Shown here in pieces: positions 36,101 through 43,949 of a stretch of 64,000 nucleotides of DNA (its first letter is position 1; each line of letters begins with the position of its first letter). Origin of the DNA: Saccharothrix espanaensis DSM 44229 (GTDB taxonomy: Bacteria > Actinomycetota > Actinomycetes > Mycobacteriales > Pseudonocardiaceae); contig NC_019673.1 of assembly GCF_000328705.1 (NCBI RefSeq), positions 3,596,001 through 3,660,000 of the forward strand, given 5' to 3'. The notes under the pieces are model-generated. The model did no database searches and was not told the origin of the DNA. It saw only the letters and a program-made list of their open reading frames with translations. Both the position numbers and the translations under genes were made by a program.

Positions 36101-39033
36101 ATGTGAGCGAGGTGCACGCGGAATACCTGCGCGCCCTGACCGAGGCGCACCTGGCGTTCCTGAGGTCGTCCGGCGCACCAGCGGCACCGGCTTTCGACGT
36201 TCCCGGCGCTGCGGCCGAAAGGAACCGCCCACCGCTCCCACCGCCCCACGGCTCCGTGCCGGACGGCGCTCGACCTTCGCCGAACGGGAGCACGGACGCC
36301 TCGACGCCCGATGTGCGACCGACGACGCCTGCCGATCACCTCCCGGTCCCCGCCCCACCCGTGGAACAACCCGTCCAGGAGCGAACGGCAGAGCACCTTT
36401 CCCACGCGGCCGGGCCACAGCCGGAGCCGGTCGTGCGCACTGAGCCGGACACCACTGTCCGGCAGCACCAACCCCCTGGGCACACCGGGAACGGATCCCG
36501 GAGCGCGGAAGTGGCCCAATTGGTGCTGGCGACGGTGGCACGGCTGACGGGCTACCCGGAGGAGGTCCTGGAGCCGGGGATGCAGTTGGAGGGCGACCTG
36601 GGCATCGACTCGATCAAGCGGGTCGAGATCTTCTCGGTGCTGCGCGAGCAACTGCCCACATCGACGGAGGGCGACACCGCGAACCTGGGTCGGCTCCGCA
36701 CGCTGGCGGACGTGATCGACGCCGCCGGGGGACAAGCCGCGCAACGGCACGGGGAGGAGGTGGAGCAGGCGGGAAAAGCACGAGCCCCCGAAGGGGGCAC
36801 CTCGACCGGCGGTGAAACCACGATCCCGCTGCGGCGACTGGCAGTTCGCGCCTGTGCCGCACCCGCCAGCGGCCTGGCGCTGCCAGGTCTGTCCGAAGGG
36901 CAGGTCGTCGTCACCGAGGACGGCACCGGAGTCGCGAGCGAGGTGGTCAACCTGCTCGCCGGACACGGGGTGCGGGCTGCGGTGGTGGACGAGGTTCCGC
37001 CGACCGCCCGCGGCGTGGTGTTCCTCGGTGGGCTGGCGGAGGTCGACCGGCCCGAGCAGTCGCACGCGGTGCTGCACGGCGCCTTCCGGGCTGCCAGGTC
37101 GGTGGCACGGGCGTTCACCGAGCACGGCGGTGTGTTCGTCACCGTCCAGGACACCGGTGGCGACTTCGGCCTGTCCGGGCGGTGCGGCACACGGGCCTGG
37201 CTCGGCGGGATCGCCGCGCTGGCCAGAACGGCGGCGCGGGAGTGGCCGGCCGCGGTGGTGAAGGCCGTGGACTGCCACCGCGGGGAGCGGAGCCCGCAAC
37301 AGGTGGCCGCCGCCGTGGTCGGGGAACTGTTGGCCGGGGACACCACGACCGACGTGGGGCTCGGCGCCGACGGCACCCGCATCGTGTTGCGCGCCGTGCC
37401 CGCCGACCCCGAAACCGAGCCGTGCGACCGGCTCGGTCCCCACGCGGTGCTCGTGGTCAGCGGCGGCGCCAGGGGCATCACAGCCGTGGCTTTGCGGGCT
37501 CTGGCCGCCGCGCACCGGCCACGGCTGGTGCTGCTGGGGCGCACCCCGCTGGAGGACGAGCCCGAGGGACTGGCGGACGCGGTCGACGAGATCGACCTGA
37601 TCCGCGCACTCGCTGTCCGCGACGGAGGACCCCCGGCCCGGATCGGTGCCCGCGCACGGCGCATTCTGGCTTCCCGGGACATCCGCCGGACCCTCGCCGA
37701 GCTGACCGCCGCCGGCTCCCAGGTCCGCTACCTCACCGTGGACGTGCGCGACCACGCCGCTCTCCGCGAGGCGCTGCACGACGTGCGTGCCCGATGGGGG
37801 CCGATCACGGGACTGGTCCACGCCGCCGGCGTGCTCGACGACCAGCGGATCGAGGACAAGTCCGAGGAGCGGCTGGACGCCGTGCTGAACACCAAGATGG
37901 CAGGGCTGCACGCCCTGGTCGAGGCGACCCGGACCGACCCGCTGTCGCTGGTGTGCCTGTTCTCCTCGGTCTCCGGGGTGTTCGGCAACGCCGGGCAGTG
38001 CGACTACGCGATGGCCAACTGCGCGCTCGACACCGTCGCCTCGGTCATGCGGGCCGAGCACCCCGGCCGGCTCGTCCGCTCGTTGGCCTGGGGCCCTTGG
38101 CGCGGTGGCATGGTGACCCGGGAGCGGGCACGCCACTTCGCACGCGCCGGGGTGACCCTCATCGAACCGGAGGCAGGCGCGGCTGCGTTCCTCGCGGAGC
38201 TGTCCACCCCCGTCCACGCAGACAGCAGGGTCATCCTCGACGCCGGGGACTTCCGCGCCCCCGCCGCAGCGTTGCGGGCGGAAGTCCGGGTGTCCCACCG
38301 AACCCACCCGTACCTGGCCGACCACGTGCCGCTGGACGTACCGGTCGTGCCCCTGGCGGTGACCCTCGACTGGTTCGTCCGCGCGCTGCGCGCCTGGAGA
38401 CCCGGCACCGAGGGGCTGGCGCTCGAGGACGTGCGCGTCCTGCGCACCGCGTCCCTGTCCCGGTTCGACGGCCCAAGCCTGCGGTTCACCCTCGCCGGTG
38501 AGGAGAACGGGCGAGGCATGCGAGTCGAGCTGCGTGGCGATTCGGGTCGGGCGCTCTGCCAAGCCCAACTCGGCGACCTGCGCTCCCCTGGACCGCCGGA
38601 CGACCCCGCCGGCCTCGTCCCGGTGGATGAGCCGATGGCCTACCGCCGACCGTCGTTCTTCCACGGACCGGCCTTCCACGCGGTGCAGCGGATCCGGCGG
38701 ATCAGCGCGGCGGGGCTGGTGGCCGACGTCACGGGTGTGCGCGAACGCGGCTGGGCTGGAACTGACTGGCCCACCGACCCTGCGGCCACCGACGCCGCGC
38801 TCCAAGCGACGCTGCTGTGGGCCGAGCCGCTCCTGGGCACGAGCATGCTCCCCATGTACGTGGCCACCTATCGCCTGCACCGCCTGGGCCCGTTGCCCGA
38901 CCGAGGACGGTGCGTGGTGCGAGCGGGGGTGACCACCGAGAACATCGCCCGCTGCGACGTGGTCCTCTTCGACGCCGACGGTGCGGTCCGGGCCGAATTG
39001 CTGGGCGTCGAGCTGGTCCGCCGTCCTCGCTGA
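33151..39033 (+). CDS. PfaA-like type I PKS/PUFA-type synthase, KS-AT-ACP-KR-DH
   Basis: A 1960-residue synthase close in sequence style to PfaA of PUFA synthases (DPDPSAPDKTYAKRGAF near the KS start). KS ~10-465: Cys in DAACASSLS, His in VEAHGTGT and KSQIGHTK. AT ~575-875: FPGQGSQYLAMG and GHSFGELVAL. A ~220-residue Pro-rich linker leads to a single ACP (~1110-1190, serine in LGIDSIKRVEIF). KR ~1430-1640: SGGARGIT, active-site LFSSVSGVFGNAG with Tyr in CDYAMANC. DH-like hot-dog domain ~1715-1955: His in HPYLADHVP, Asp in TDAALQ. There is only one ACP where PUFA synthases have several, and no thioesterase or ER; PfaD upstream supplies enoyl reduction. No PfaB or PfaC partner is in the window. 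Expected product: an unsaturated or partly reduced lipid chain. Confidence 0.9.
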   Translation: MTEQRPGSQVPIAVVGLGALLPGAVGVDRFWRCLVEGRDQITDVPPDRWLPEDHYDPDPSAPDKTYAKRGAFLPPVKFDPIAYAVPPNQLPATDSAQLLGLVVADQALRDVGSPLSSTTRERTSVVVGSSALPLLSQMTHRLERPVWLKALRETGVPEDVAHRVCERITEHYVPWQEATFPGLLANVVAGRIANRFDLHGTNHTTDAACASSLSAVSVAMAELALGRADLALAGGVDTQNGIEMFLCFSKTPALSPSGDCRPFSAAADGTMLGEGAVLLALKRLTDADRDGDHVYAVIRGMGASSDGRGTAIYTPVPEGQARALRRAYTDAGYGPESVGLVEAHGTGTKAGDRAEFTALREVFGDAGGADRQWCALGSVKSQIGHTKCTAGAAGLLKVILALHHKVLPPTIKVDQPNAELDLPSSPFYLNTRVRPWVQAEGTPRRAAVSGFGFGGSNFHITVEEHVPADQGGAAGVYRAAPTELLLFSADDPGQLTARVREAARSCADGDLPLQARDSQHEFDVGHTARLAVVTSAGGDTVTDLLRVADAVDRDPHRPFSLPSAAHYGIGDVETGGVAFLFPGQGSQYLAMGADLAVHEPCARRAWDRAAGLRLGEEALHRVVFPPPTFDERGEAGQRERLAATEWAQPALAVHSLALLGVLDRLGLRADAVAGHSFGELVALHHAGVFDADTLVRLARRRGELMSEAAVRAPGAMTAVSSTAVEAETAIVELGLRRTLVVANRNAPRQVVVSGERTACAELERVLGERGITTRRLDASAAFHSPLMAGIAGPFGEYVSDLAMGTPAIPVYGNTDAGLYPPDPDAIRRRITEHVLAPVRFAEQLEAMYAAGARTFVEVGAGSVLSGLVGRALAGRDHLAVPLDHRDRHGVTALQDGLGRLAARGVALRFDALWEPFALAGADGHDDRRRKPVMTVPIDGGNHGRRYPVTDDRALPPPSEAARSRERVPAPGDGWSETAQDRQRHVSEVHAEYLRALTEAHLAFLRSSGAPAAPAFDVPGAAAERNRPPLPPPHGSVPDGARPSPNGSTDASTPDVRPTTPADHLPVPAPPVEQPVQERTAEHLSHAAGPQPEPVVRTEPDTTVRQHQPPGHTGNGSRSAEVAQLVLATVARLTGYPEEVLEPGMQLEGDLGIDSIKRVEIFSVLREQLPTSTEGDTANLGRLRTLADVIDAAGGQAAQRHGEEVEQAGKARAPEGGTSTGGETTIPLRRLAVRACAAPASGLALPGLSEGQVVVTEDGTGVASEVVNLLAGHGVRAAVVDEVPPTARGVVFLGGLAEVDRPEQSHAVLHGAFRAARSVARAFTEHGGVFVTVQDTGGDFGLSGRCGTRAWLGGIAALARTAAREWPAAVVKAVDCHRGERSPQQVAAAVVGELLAGDTTTDVGLGADGTRIVLRAVPADPETEPCDRLGPHAVLVVSGGARGITAVALRALAAAHRPRLVLLGRTPLEDEPEGLADAVDEIDLIRALAVRDGGPPARIGARARRILASRDIRRTLAELTAAGSQVRYLTVDVRDHAALREALHDVRARWGPITGLVHAAGVLDDQRIEDKSEERLDAVLNTKMAGLHALVEATRTDPLSLVCLFSSVSGVFGNAGQCDYAMANCALDTVASVMRAEHPGRLVRSLAWGPWRGGMVTRERARHFARAGVTLIEPEAGAAAFLAELSTPVHADSRVILDAGDFRAPAAALRAEVRVSHRTHPYLADHVPLDVPVVPLAVTLDWFVRALRAWRPGTEGLALEDVRVLRTASLSRFDGPSLRFTLAGEENGRGMRVELRGDSGRALCQAQLGDLRSPGPPDDPAGLVPVDEPMAYRRPSFFHGPAFHAVQRIRRISAAGLVADVTGVRERGWAGTDWPTDPAATDAALQATLLWAEPLLGTSMLPMYVATYRLHRLGPLPDRGRCVVRAGVTTENIARCDVVLFDADGAVRAELLGVELVRRPR

Positions 39034-39088
39034 ACGCCGGGGACGGCTCGTGCGAACCGGAAGCCGAGCGGGAACAAGAGGTGTGGCG

Positions 39089-39376
39089 ATGATCTGGACA
39101 CACCACAAAGACGACCGGAACCAGGCCGGTGCGGTCGACCCGCTACGGGCCGCCGCCGGCTCGCTCCCGCGTCGGGCCGCGCGTGCCGGAGGCGGCGGCG
39201 AACCCGCGCGCCGAGTCCTGCCCAGCACTCCCACAGCCGCAAACCCCCTGCTGCGGCGTCGTGCCGGCGATCCCCACCAACGCAGAAGTCCGAAAGACCG
39301 ACGGCACCGCCCTGACCCTCGCGTGCCGGCCACCACCGACCCGCACGCCCTGTGCTTCGCCCCGGCCGACGGCTGA
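39089..39376 (+). CDS. small Arg/Pro-rich protein, doubtful
   Basis: A 95-residue frame starting MIWTHHKDD after an AGAGG-like site at 8 nt, filling the gap between the PKS and the GMC oxidoreductase. It is rich in Arg, Pro and Ala and has no motif I recognise. Its only support is position and the ribosome site; it may be non-coding spacer. Confidence 0.25.
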   Translation: MIWTHHKDDRNQAGAVDPLRAAAGSLPRRAARAGGGGEPARRVLPSTPTAANPLLRRRAGDPHQRRSPKDRRHRPDPRVPATTDPHALCFAPADG

Positions 39377-39430
39377 TCGGCCGCTCAGCCGGGAGCGATC
39401 CCGACCGTGACACGACAAGGAGGACACGAC

Positions 39431-40978
39431 GTGGGCAACCGACGCACGACCACCACACCGACGGGCCGCGACCGCGTGGACCGCGAAGAGCAGCACGGAG
39501 CCGTCATCATCGGCTCAGGGGTGGGCGGCAGCGTGACCGCGTTCCGGCTCGCGGAAGCGGGCGTGGACAACCTGGTGCTGGAGCGCGGCCGCCGGTGGCC
39601 GATCACTCCGGCGGCGGACACCTTCCCGCGGTGGCCTTCCCCGGACAAGCGACTGCTCTGGGTGGGCGGCCGACCGCCGGTACCGCTGCTCTCCCAAGTT
39701 CCCTGGCTCGGGTCCGTCGCCGAGGAGGTCGCCGCGAAACTCCTCCCGCGATCCACCGGACTGCTGGACGTCCTACCGCACCGGAACCTCACCATGGTCT
39801 GCGGAGCCGGTGTCGGCGGCGGCACGCTGGTCTACGGCGGGATGTTGCCGCAGCCACGGGCCGAAGCGTTCCAGCGGGCCTTCCCACCGGAGCTCGACTA
39901 CGAGGAGTTCGACCGGACCTACTACCCGCGCGCTCGCGATCGCCTTGGCGGCACCGAGTTCCCCGACGACCTGCTCGCCCGCTCCACCTACCGCTCGGCC
40001 GAGATCTGGCGCGATGCCCTGGTCGACGCGGGACTCCCCCTGGAACGAGTGACCAACACTTACGACTTCGACGTCGTCCGCGCCGAGCTGAACGGCACCG
40101 CGCGAGCCTCGGTGACCATCGGGCAATACCTGTTCACCGGGTGCAACAGCGGCGCGAAGCTGAGCATCGACCGCACCTACTTGGCGCGCGCGGAGGCGAC
40201 CGGCCGGACGGAGGTCCGGCCGCTGCACGAGGTCACGAAGATCGGTCAGCACCCCAACGGCCGCTACCACCTGGTTGTCGACCACCTCGACATCCGCGGC
40301 ACGGTGCTGGAGAGGGTGGGAATCACCTGTGACCGCCTCGTGCTGGCCGCCGGGGGCGTTCACACGCCCCGGATGCTGGTCACCGCCAAGGCGACCGGGC
40401 AGTTGCCCAGGTTGAACGAGTTCATCGGTGGCCAGTGGGGCACGAACGGCGACCAGATGTACGCCCTGAAGGTCAAGGCCATGCCCGCGGGCGGCCCGCA
40501 CGGCGGACCACCGGCCTTCCTCACCCGCTCCGGCGACGGCATGGCCCTGGTGACCCACGGTGGCGCCGCAGGACTCGGGAAGTCGTGGATGCTCTGCCCG
40601 GGGATGGGCATTCCCGACAGGTTCGGGCGGTGGACGTGGTCCACGATCACCTCCAGGCCGCGACTGGAGTGGGCGCGGGGCAGCGACGCGAGCACCCGGC
40701 AAGCCACCAGGGACCTCATGCGCCAAGTGGCACGGAACATCGACGGCGGTGCCACCGTGCACGACCCGTTCGCCACACACCCCCTCGTCCTGCACCCTCT
40801 GGGCGGAGTCGTCCTGAACAAGGCCACCGACGCCTACGGACGTCTGCACGGCTACGACGGGCTCTACTGCCTCGATTCCGCCCTGATGCCGGGATGCACC
40901 GCCGCGGTCAACCCGGTGCTGACCATCGCAGCCGTGGTGGAGCGATGCCTCGACCACATCGTGGACGACTTCACATAG
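39431..40978 (+). CDS. GMC-type FAD oxidoreductase (cholesterol-oxidase-like)
   Basis: A 515-residue GMC flavoprotein. It shows the FAD fold AVIIGSGVGGSVTAFRL, the second motif MVCGAGVGGGTLVYGGM, the substrate-domain CNSGAKLSIDRTYLARA typical of class I cholesterol oxidases, and C-terminal HPLGGV and NPVLTIAAVVER. GTG 39431 has AGGAGG upstream. There is no twin-arginine or Sec signal, so it is probably cytoplasmic, unlike secreted cholesterol oxidases. It follows the PfaD-PKS pair in the same direction and likely oxidises a hydroxyl (or reduces a carbonyl) on the lipid product. Sterol oxidation is possible but the operon argues against it. Confidence 0.85.
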   Translation: MGNRRTTTTPTGRDRVDREEQHGAVIIGSGVGGSVTAFRLAEAGVDNLVLERGRRWPITPAADTFPRWPSPDKRLLWVGGRPPVPLLSQVPWLGSVAEEVAAKLLPRSTGLLDVLPHRNLTMVCGAGVGGGTLVYGGMLPQPRAEAFQRAFPPELDYEEFDRTYYPRARDRLGGTEFPDDLLARSTYRSAEIWRDALVDAGLPLERVTNTYDFDVVRAELNGTARASVTIGQYLFTGCNSGAKLSIDRTYLARAEATGRTEVRPLHEVTKIGQHPNGRYHLVVDHLDIRGTVLERVGITCDRLVLAAGGVHTPRMLVTAKATGQLPRLNEFIGGQWGTNGDQMYALKVKAMPAGGPHGGPPAFLTRSGDGMALVTHGGAAGLGKSWMLCPGMGIPDRFGRWTWSTITSRPRLEWARGSDASTRQATRDLMRQVARNIDGGATVHDPFATHPLVLHPLGGVVLNKATDAYGRLHGYDGLYCLDSALMPGCTAAVNPVLTIAAVVERCLDHIVDDFT

Positions 40979-41085
40979 CCGGACACGCCTCTGCCCGGAA
41001 CTCCGGTATGGACGATCGACGAGGCCGCGCTTCCTGCTCGTGGATGCCGCGACCGGAGGTCCTGATAGGAGCTGGTCGGCTCGGG

Positions 41086-41260
41086 TCATGTGGTTGGCGG
41101 TGACTTGTCGTAGCGGGTGGCCGAACCATGCGATTTCTTGATCTTGCAGAAGCAGCGTTCGACAGTCTTGCGCCGCTTGTAGCGCGCGGGTCGAAGAAGA
41201 CCGGCCGTCCTTCGTGGAGCCCTTCTTCTTTCGGTGGGCCTGATAGTCGGCTCTCTTCGG
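41086..41260 (-). pseudogene. IS5-type transposase C-terminal remnant
   Basis: The minus strand encodes RYKRRKTVERCFCKIKKSHG followed by ATRYDKSP, which corresponds to the end of IS5-family DDE transposases (usual pattern RYxxRNTVERxxxxLKxxRxxATRYDK), including the catalytic glutamate of TVER. The rest of the gene is absent. It is an isolated fragment. Confidence 0.6.
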
Positions 41261-41270
41261 GACCACGGCT

Positions 41271-41515
41271 GTGATCCGGCTCGAGCACGGCCTGGAAACG
41301 ATCCTGAGGTCCGCCATAGCCACAAAACCAGCGGGGTTCGGCGGATACGAAGGGCATGTCGCGATCGACCCGGACGTCGAGATCGTCAACGCCACCGGGG
41401 TCACACCGGGGCCACACCGGGCAACAGCGGCGATGTCGAATCGCCGAGTTCGGCGACGCCTGCGCTGGCCGTGCCCGGCAAGCACCGCGTGGACCGTCTG
41501 TTCGGGATCGTCTAG
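41271..41515 (+). pseudogene. DDE transposase remnant (IS1182-like)
   Basis: The plus strand reads GFGGYEGHVAIDPDVEIV, then NATGVTPG, resembling the part of IS1182-type transposases around the second catalytic aspartate (GYxxHVAVDPDSEIITATTVTPGN). A frame change then leads to TPGNSGD. No complete gene or ends are visible. Together with the adjacent IS5 fragment it marks an old insertion hot-spot between the GMC and PhaC genes. Confidence 0.5.
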
Positions 41516-41518
41516 CGG

Positions 41519-43039
41519 TCAGGTGAGAACGTACGGCCCGGGTGCCCGCTCCATCGGCGGATAGCGGTCACTGCCGAGCGGCGGTGGTGTGCGCCGTGGT
41601 CCCGCGCGCTCGGTGAGCCAGCGCATCCACGTCGGCCACCAGCTGTCGTGGTTCTTCGTGGCACCGGCCAGCCACTCGGGCGCGCCGGCGACGTCATCGC
41701 GTCCGCCAGTCCAGTAGCTCGTGCCGGAACCTGGGGCGGCCAAACCGACATGTCCACCGGTGGTGAGGTGAAAGCGCACATCACCAGGCAGCAGTCGCAC
41801 GGTTCGGTAGGCGGATGTCCACGGAACGATGTGATCATCCAGTGCGGCTACAAGGAAGACGTCCTGGGTGACGTGATCGAGGCGGAGCCTCCGCCCGGCG
41901 AGTTCCGCGGTGCCGGCGGCGAAGGCGTTCTCCACGCACAGGTCTCGCAGCAGGTATTGCTGTGCCCGGTGGGGGACGTTGAGGGAGTCGCAGCTCCAGT
42001 ACAGGATGTCATAGGCCGGAAGTGGTTCACCCATCAGCCAGTGGGCCCTCATCCTCGACCAGATCAGCTCTTCGGAACGGAGCAGGCGGAAGAACGCCTC
42101 GAGTTGCCGGCCGCCGGCGAAGCCCTGGGCGGTGCTCAGGGCTTCCACGAACCGCAGCGCGGGTCCCCGCAGCAGCCAACCGGTGGCGCCCGTCGTGGCG
42201 ACCTCGGCGATGTCGTTGAAGTCGACGAGTGTGTTCAACGCGGTGATGCTCCGCAGTCTCGGCAGGGAGTGGTCGTCGTCCAGCCAGGCGGCGAGCATCA
42301 GTCCGATCAACCCGCCGAGGCAGGCGCCCGACAGGTTCACCTCGTCGGTGTCGGTGATGTCCCGGACGACTCCCAGGGCGGGGACCAGGGACTCCCGGAG
42401 GTAGTCGTCATAGCCGATGTGCCGCAGGGAGGAGTCCGGGTTCCGGTAGCTGATCACGAACACGGTGTGCCCGTGGTCGACGGCCCACCGCACCATGCTG
42501 CGTTCGGAGGTCAGGTCGACGACGTAGAACTTGTTGACCCACGGAGGTGAGTACAGGAGCGGGACGGTGTGGACGGTCGCGGTGGTTGGCTCGTACTGGA
42601 TCAGCTCCATGATGTGGTTGCGGAAGACGACCCTGCCGCGTGTCGTCGCCAGGTCTCGTCCGACGGTGAAGGCGCCTCGGTCCACCGGTGACGGCAATCC
42701 GCCGTTGTGCCGGACGTCGGTCAGCAGGTTCGTCAAGCCCTGGACCAGGCTGCGGCCCCGAGTTCGGACCGCCTTCCGCAGGACGGCGGGGTTGGTGAGC
42801 AGCAGGTTGGGAGGAGCCAGCGCTCCGGTGGCCAGGTCCAGCACGAACCGTGCGGCGCGCAGGTCGCCGGGGGACAGCGGAAGGGCGTCCACCGCCTGCG
42901 TTGCCGCCCGCGTGGCCATCAGGTAGGTGTCGCGCAGGGCGCGGAGGTGGCGGTTGGACGTCCACGCAGGATCGCGGAAACGCGCGTCCTGCGCCGCAGC
43001 GCCAAGGGAGGTCTTCGCGGAGACGGCGGGGATTCCCAC
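41519..43039 (-). CDS. poly(3-hydroxyalkanoate) synthase-like protein (PhaC family)
   Basis: A 506-residue alpha/beta protein of the PhaC family. The lipase-like box is GACLGG, with the cysteine nucleophile, the PPWVNKFYVVDL segment is the usual PPWINKYYILDL block, and later LVAALDDHIVPW and TTGGHVGL carry the Asp and His of the triad. PhaC polymerises 3-hydroxyacyl-CoA into polyester granules. GTG 43039 lies one nucleotide past the stop of the upstream hydrolase gene, so translation is coupled. No PhaA, PhaB or phasin is adjacent; in this lipid island it might accept 3-hydroxyacyl chains from a PKS instead, which is inference. An upstream ATG at 43105 would overlap the hydrolase by 65 nt. 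Confidence 0.85.
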   Translation of the reverse strand: MGIPAVSAKTSLGAAAQDARFRDPAWTSNRHLRALRDTYLMATRAATQAVDALPLSPGDLRAARFVLDLATGALAPPNLLLTNPAVLRKAVRTRGRSLVQGLTNLLTDVRHNGGLPSPVDRGAFTVGRDLATTRGRVVFRNHIMELIQYEPTTATVHTVPLLYSPPWVNKFYVVDLTSERSMVRWAVDHGHTVFVISYRNPDSSLRHIGYDDYLRESLVPALGVVRDITDTDEVNLSGACLGGLIGLMLAAWLDDDHSLPRLRSITALNTLVDFNDIAEVATTGATGWLLRGPALRFVEALSTAQGFAGGRQLEAFFRLLRSEELIWSRMRAHWLMGEPLPAYDILYWSCDSLNVPHRAQQYLLRDLCVENAFAAGTAELAGRRLRLDHVTQDVFLVAALDDHIVPWTSAYRTVRLLPGDVRFHLTTGGHVGLAAPGSGTSYWTGGRDDVAGAPEWLAGATKNHDSWWPTWMRWLTERAGPRRTPPPLGSDRYPPMERAPGPYVLT

Positions 43040-43040
43040 G

Positions 43041-43949
43041 TCACCATCCCCTCTCGGTGACCCGGTCGTCGTCACCCTCGTTGGGCGGCACGTCCAGCTC
43101 GTCACGGATGAACGGGCTGAGGAAGTCGATGAACTCGACGTGGCTGTCGAGGAAGCCGATGTGACCGCCTCCTATGAGCAGGGCCAACCGCCCCCTGGGG
43201 AGCTTCCGAACCGCGCGCACCGCCTGCCAGACGGGAAAAACATCATCGGTCACGCCCCAGATCACCAAGGTGGGCATCCGAAGTTCGCCGAGGCGGTCGA
43301 CGATGTTGTAGCGGGGGCGTTGCCCGGCCGGACCGATGGCCATGCGTACCGTCCGGTAAGACGTGAACAGAACCGTCCGTGCTTGCAGTGCGAGACTCTG
43401 CTCGACCGACTCCCGCAGCGATACCCGCCAGGGCCGTCGCAGCTGGAGGGCGCCCAACAGCGCCAGTGCGATGTTGCCGCCGGGCAGCAGCAGCGCGGAG
43501 ATCACCACGTTCTCGACCCAGGTGGGCGCCAGGGCAGCGGCAACGGCGAAGGGTGTTACCGCGCGGCCCAGTCCGGCGGAGTCCGCGAGCACCAGTCGGG
43601 TCACCCGTCCCGGGTTCCTCAGCGCGAATGTCGCCGCGATGAGGCCACCGGAGGAGTGCCCGAGCACGATCGCCTCGTCGATGGACAGCACATCGAGGAA
43701 ATCAGCGAGGAAGGACACCATGCTGTCGAGCTCTACGTCGGGCTGCGGGCTCGTGCCGCCATACCCCGGGAGCGACACCGCCAGGACGCGATGGGTGCTC
43801 TGGAACTGCGCGACGATCCGGCGCCAACTCCTGAACGTCGTGAGGTTGCCGTGCACCAAGAGCAGCACCGGCCCCACGCCGGCTTCGAGGTAGGACGTCG
43901 ACAGGCCCCGCACCAGCACGCGGCGCTCGTCGACCGTATCGGTCCTCAC
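43041..43949 (-). CDS. alpha/beta hydrolase
   Basis: A 302-residue hydrolase with the oxyanion HGNLTTFRSWRRIV, nucleophile elbow GHSSGG, acid residue near VIWGVTDDVFPVW and His in GGGHIGFLDSH, so a full Ser-Asp-His triad is likely. It resembles haloalkane-dehalogenase/epoxide-hydrolase-type and lipase-type members without decisive features for either. Start GTG 43949. Its stop is one base before the PhaC start, so the two proteins are probably made in equal amounts; it could be a chain-releasing esterase or PHA depolymerase. Confidence 0.82.
   Translation of the reverse strand: MRTDTVDERRVLVRGLSTSYLEAGVGPVLLLVHGNLTTFRSWRRIVAQFQSTHRVLAVSLPGYGGTSPQPDVELDSMVSFLADFLDVLSIDEAIVLGHSSGGLIAATFALRNPGRVTRLVLADSAGLGRAVTPFAVAAALAPTWVENVVISALLLPGGNIALALLGALQLRRPWRVSLRESVEQSLALQARTVLFTSYRTVRMAIGPAGQRPRYNIVDRLGELRMPTLVIWGVTDDVFPVWQAVRAVRKLPRGRLALLIGGGHIGFLDSHVEFIDFLSPFIRDELDVPPNEGDDDRVTERGW

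Noticed and set aside
33151-39033. Enediyne PKS (PKSE) assignment for the KS-AT-ACP-KR-DH protein
   Set aside because: There is no C-terminal PPTase domain, no enediyne thioesterase or E2-E5-type neighbours, and the KS/ACP motifs and adjacent PfaD fit PUFA synthases.
33487-39336. 1949-codon open frame antisense to the PfaA-like PKS
   Set aside because: It is a codon-bias shadow. The opposite strand holds every catalytic motif of the PKS, while this frame is Arg/Gly/His/Val-rich without a single domain.
39431-40978. Secreted cholesterol oxidase for sterol degradation
   Set aside because: No signal peptide is visible and the gene is in line with the PfaD-PKS pair; no sterol-catabolic neighbours.
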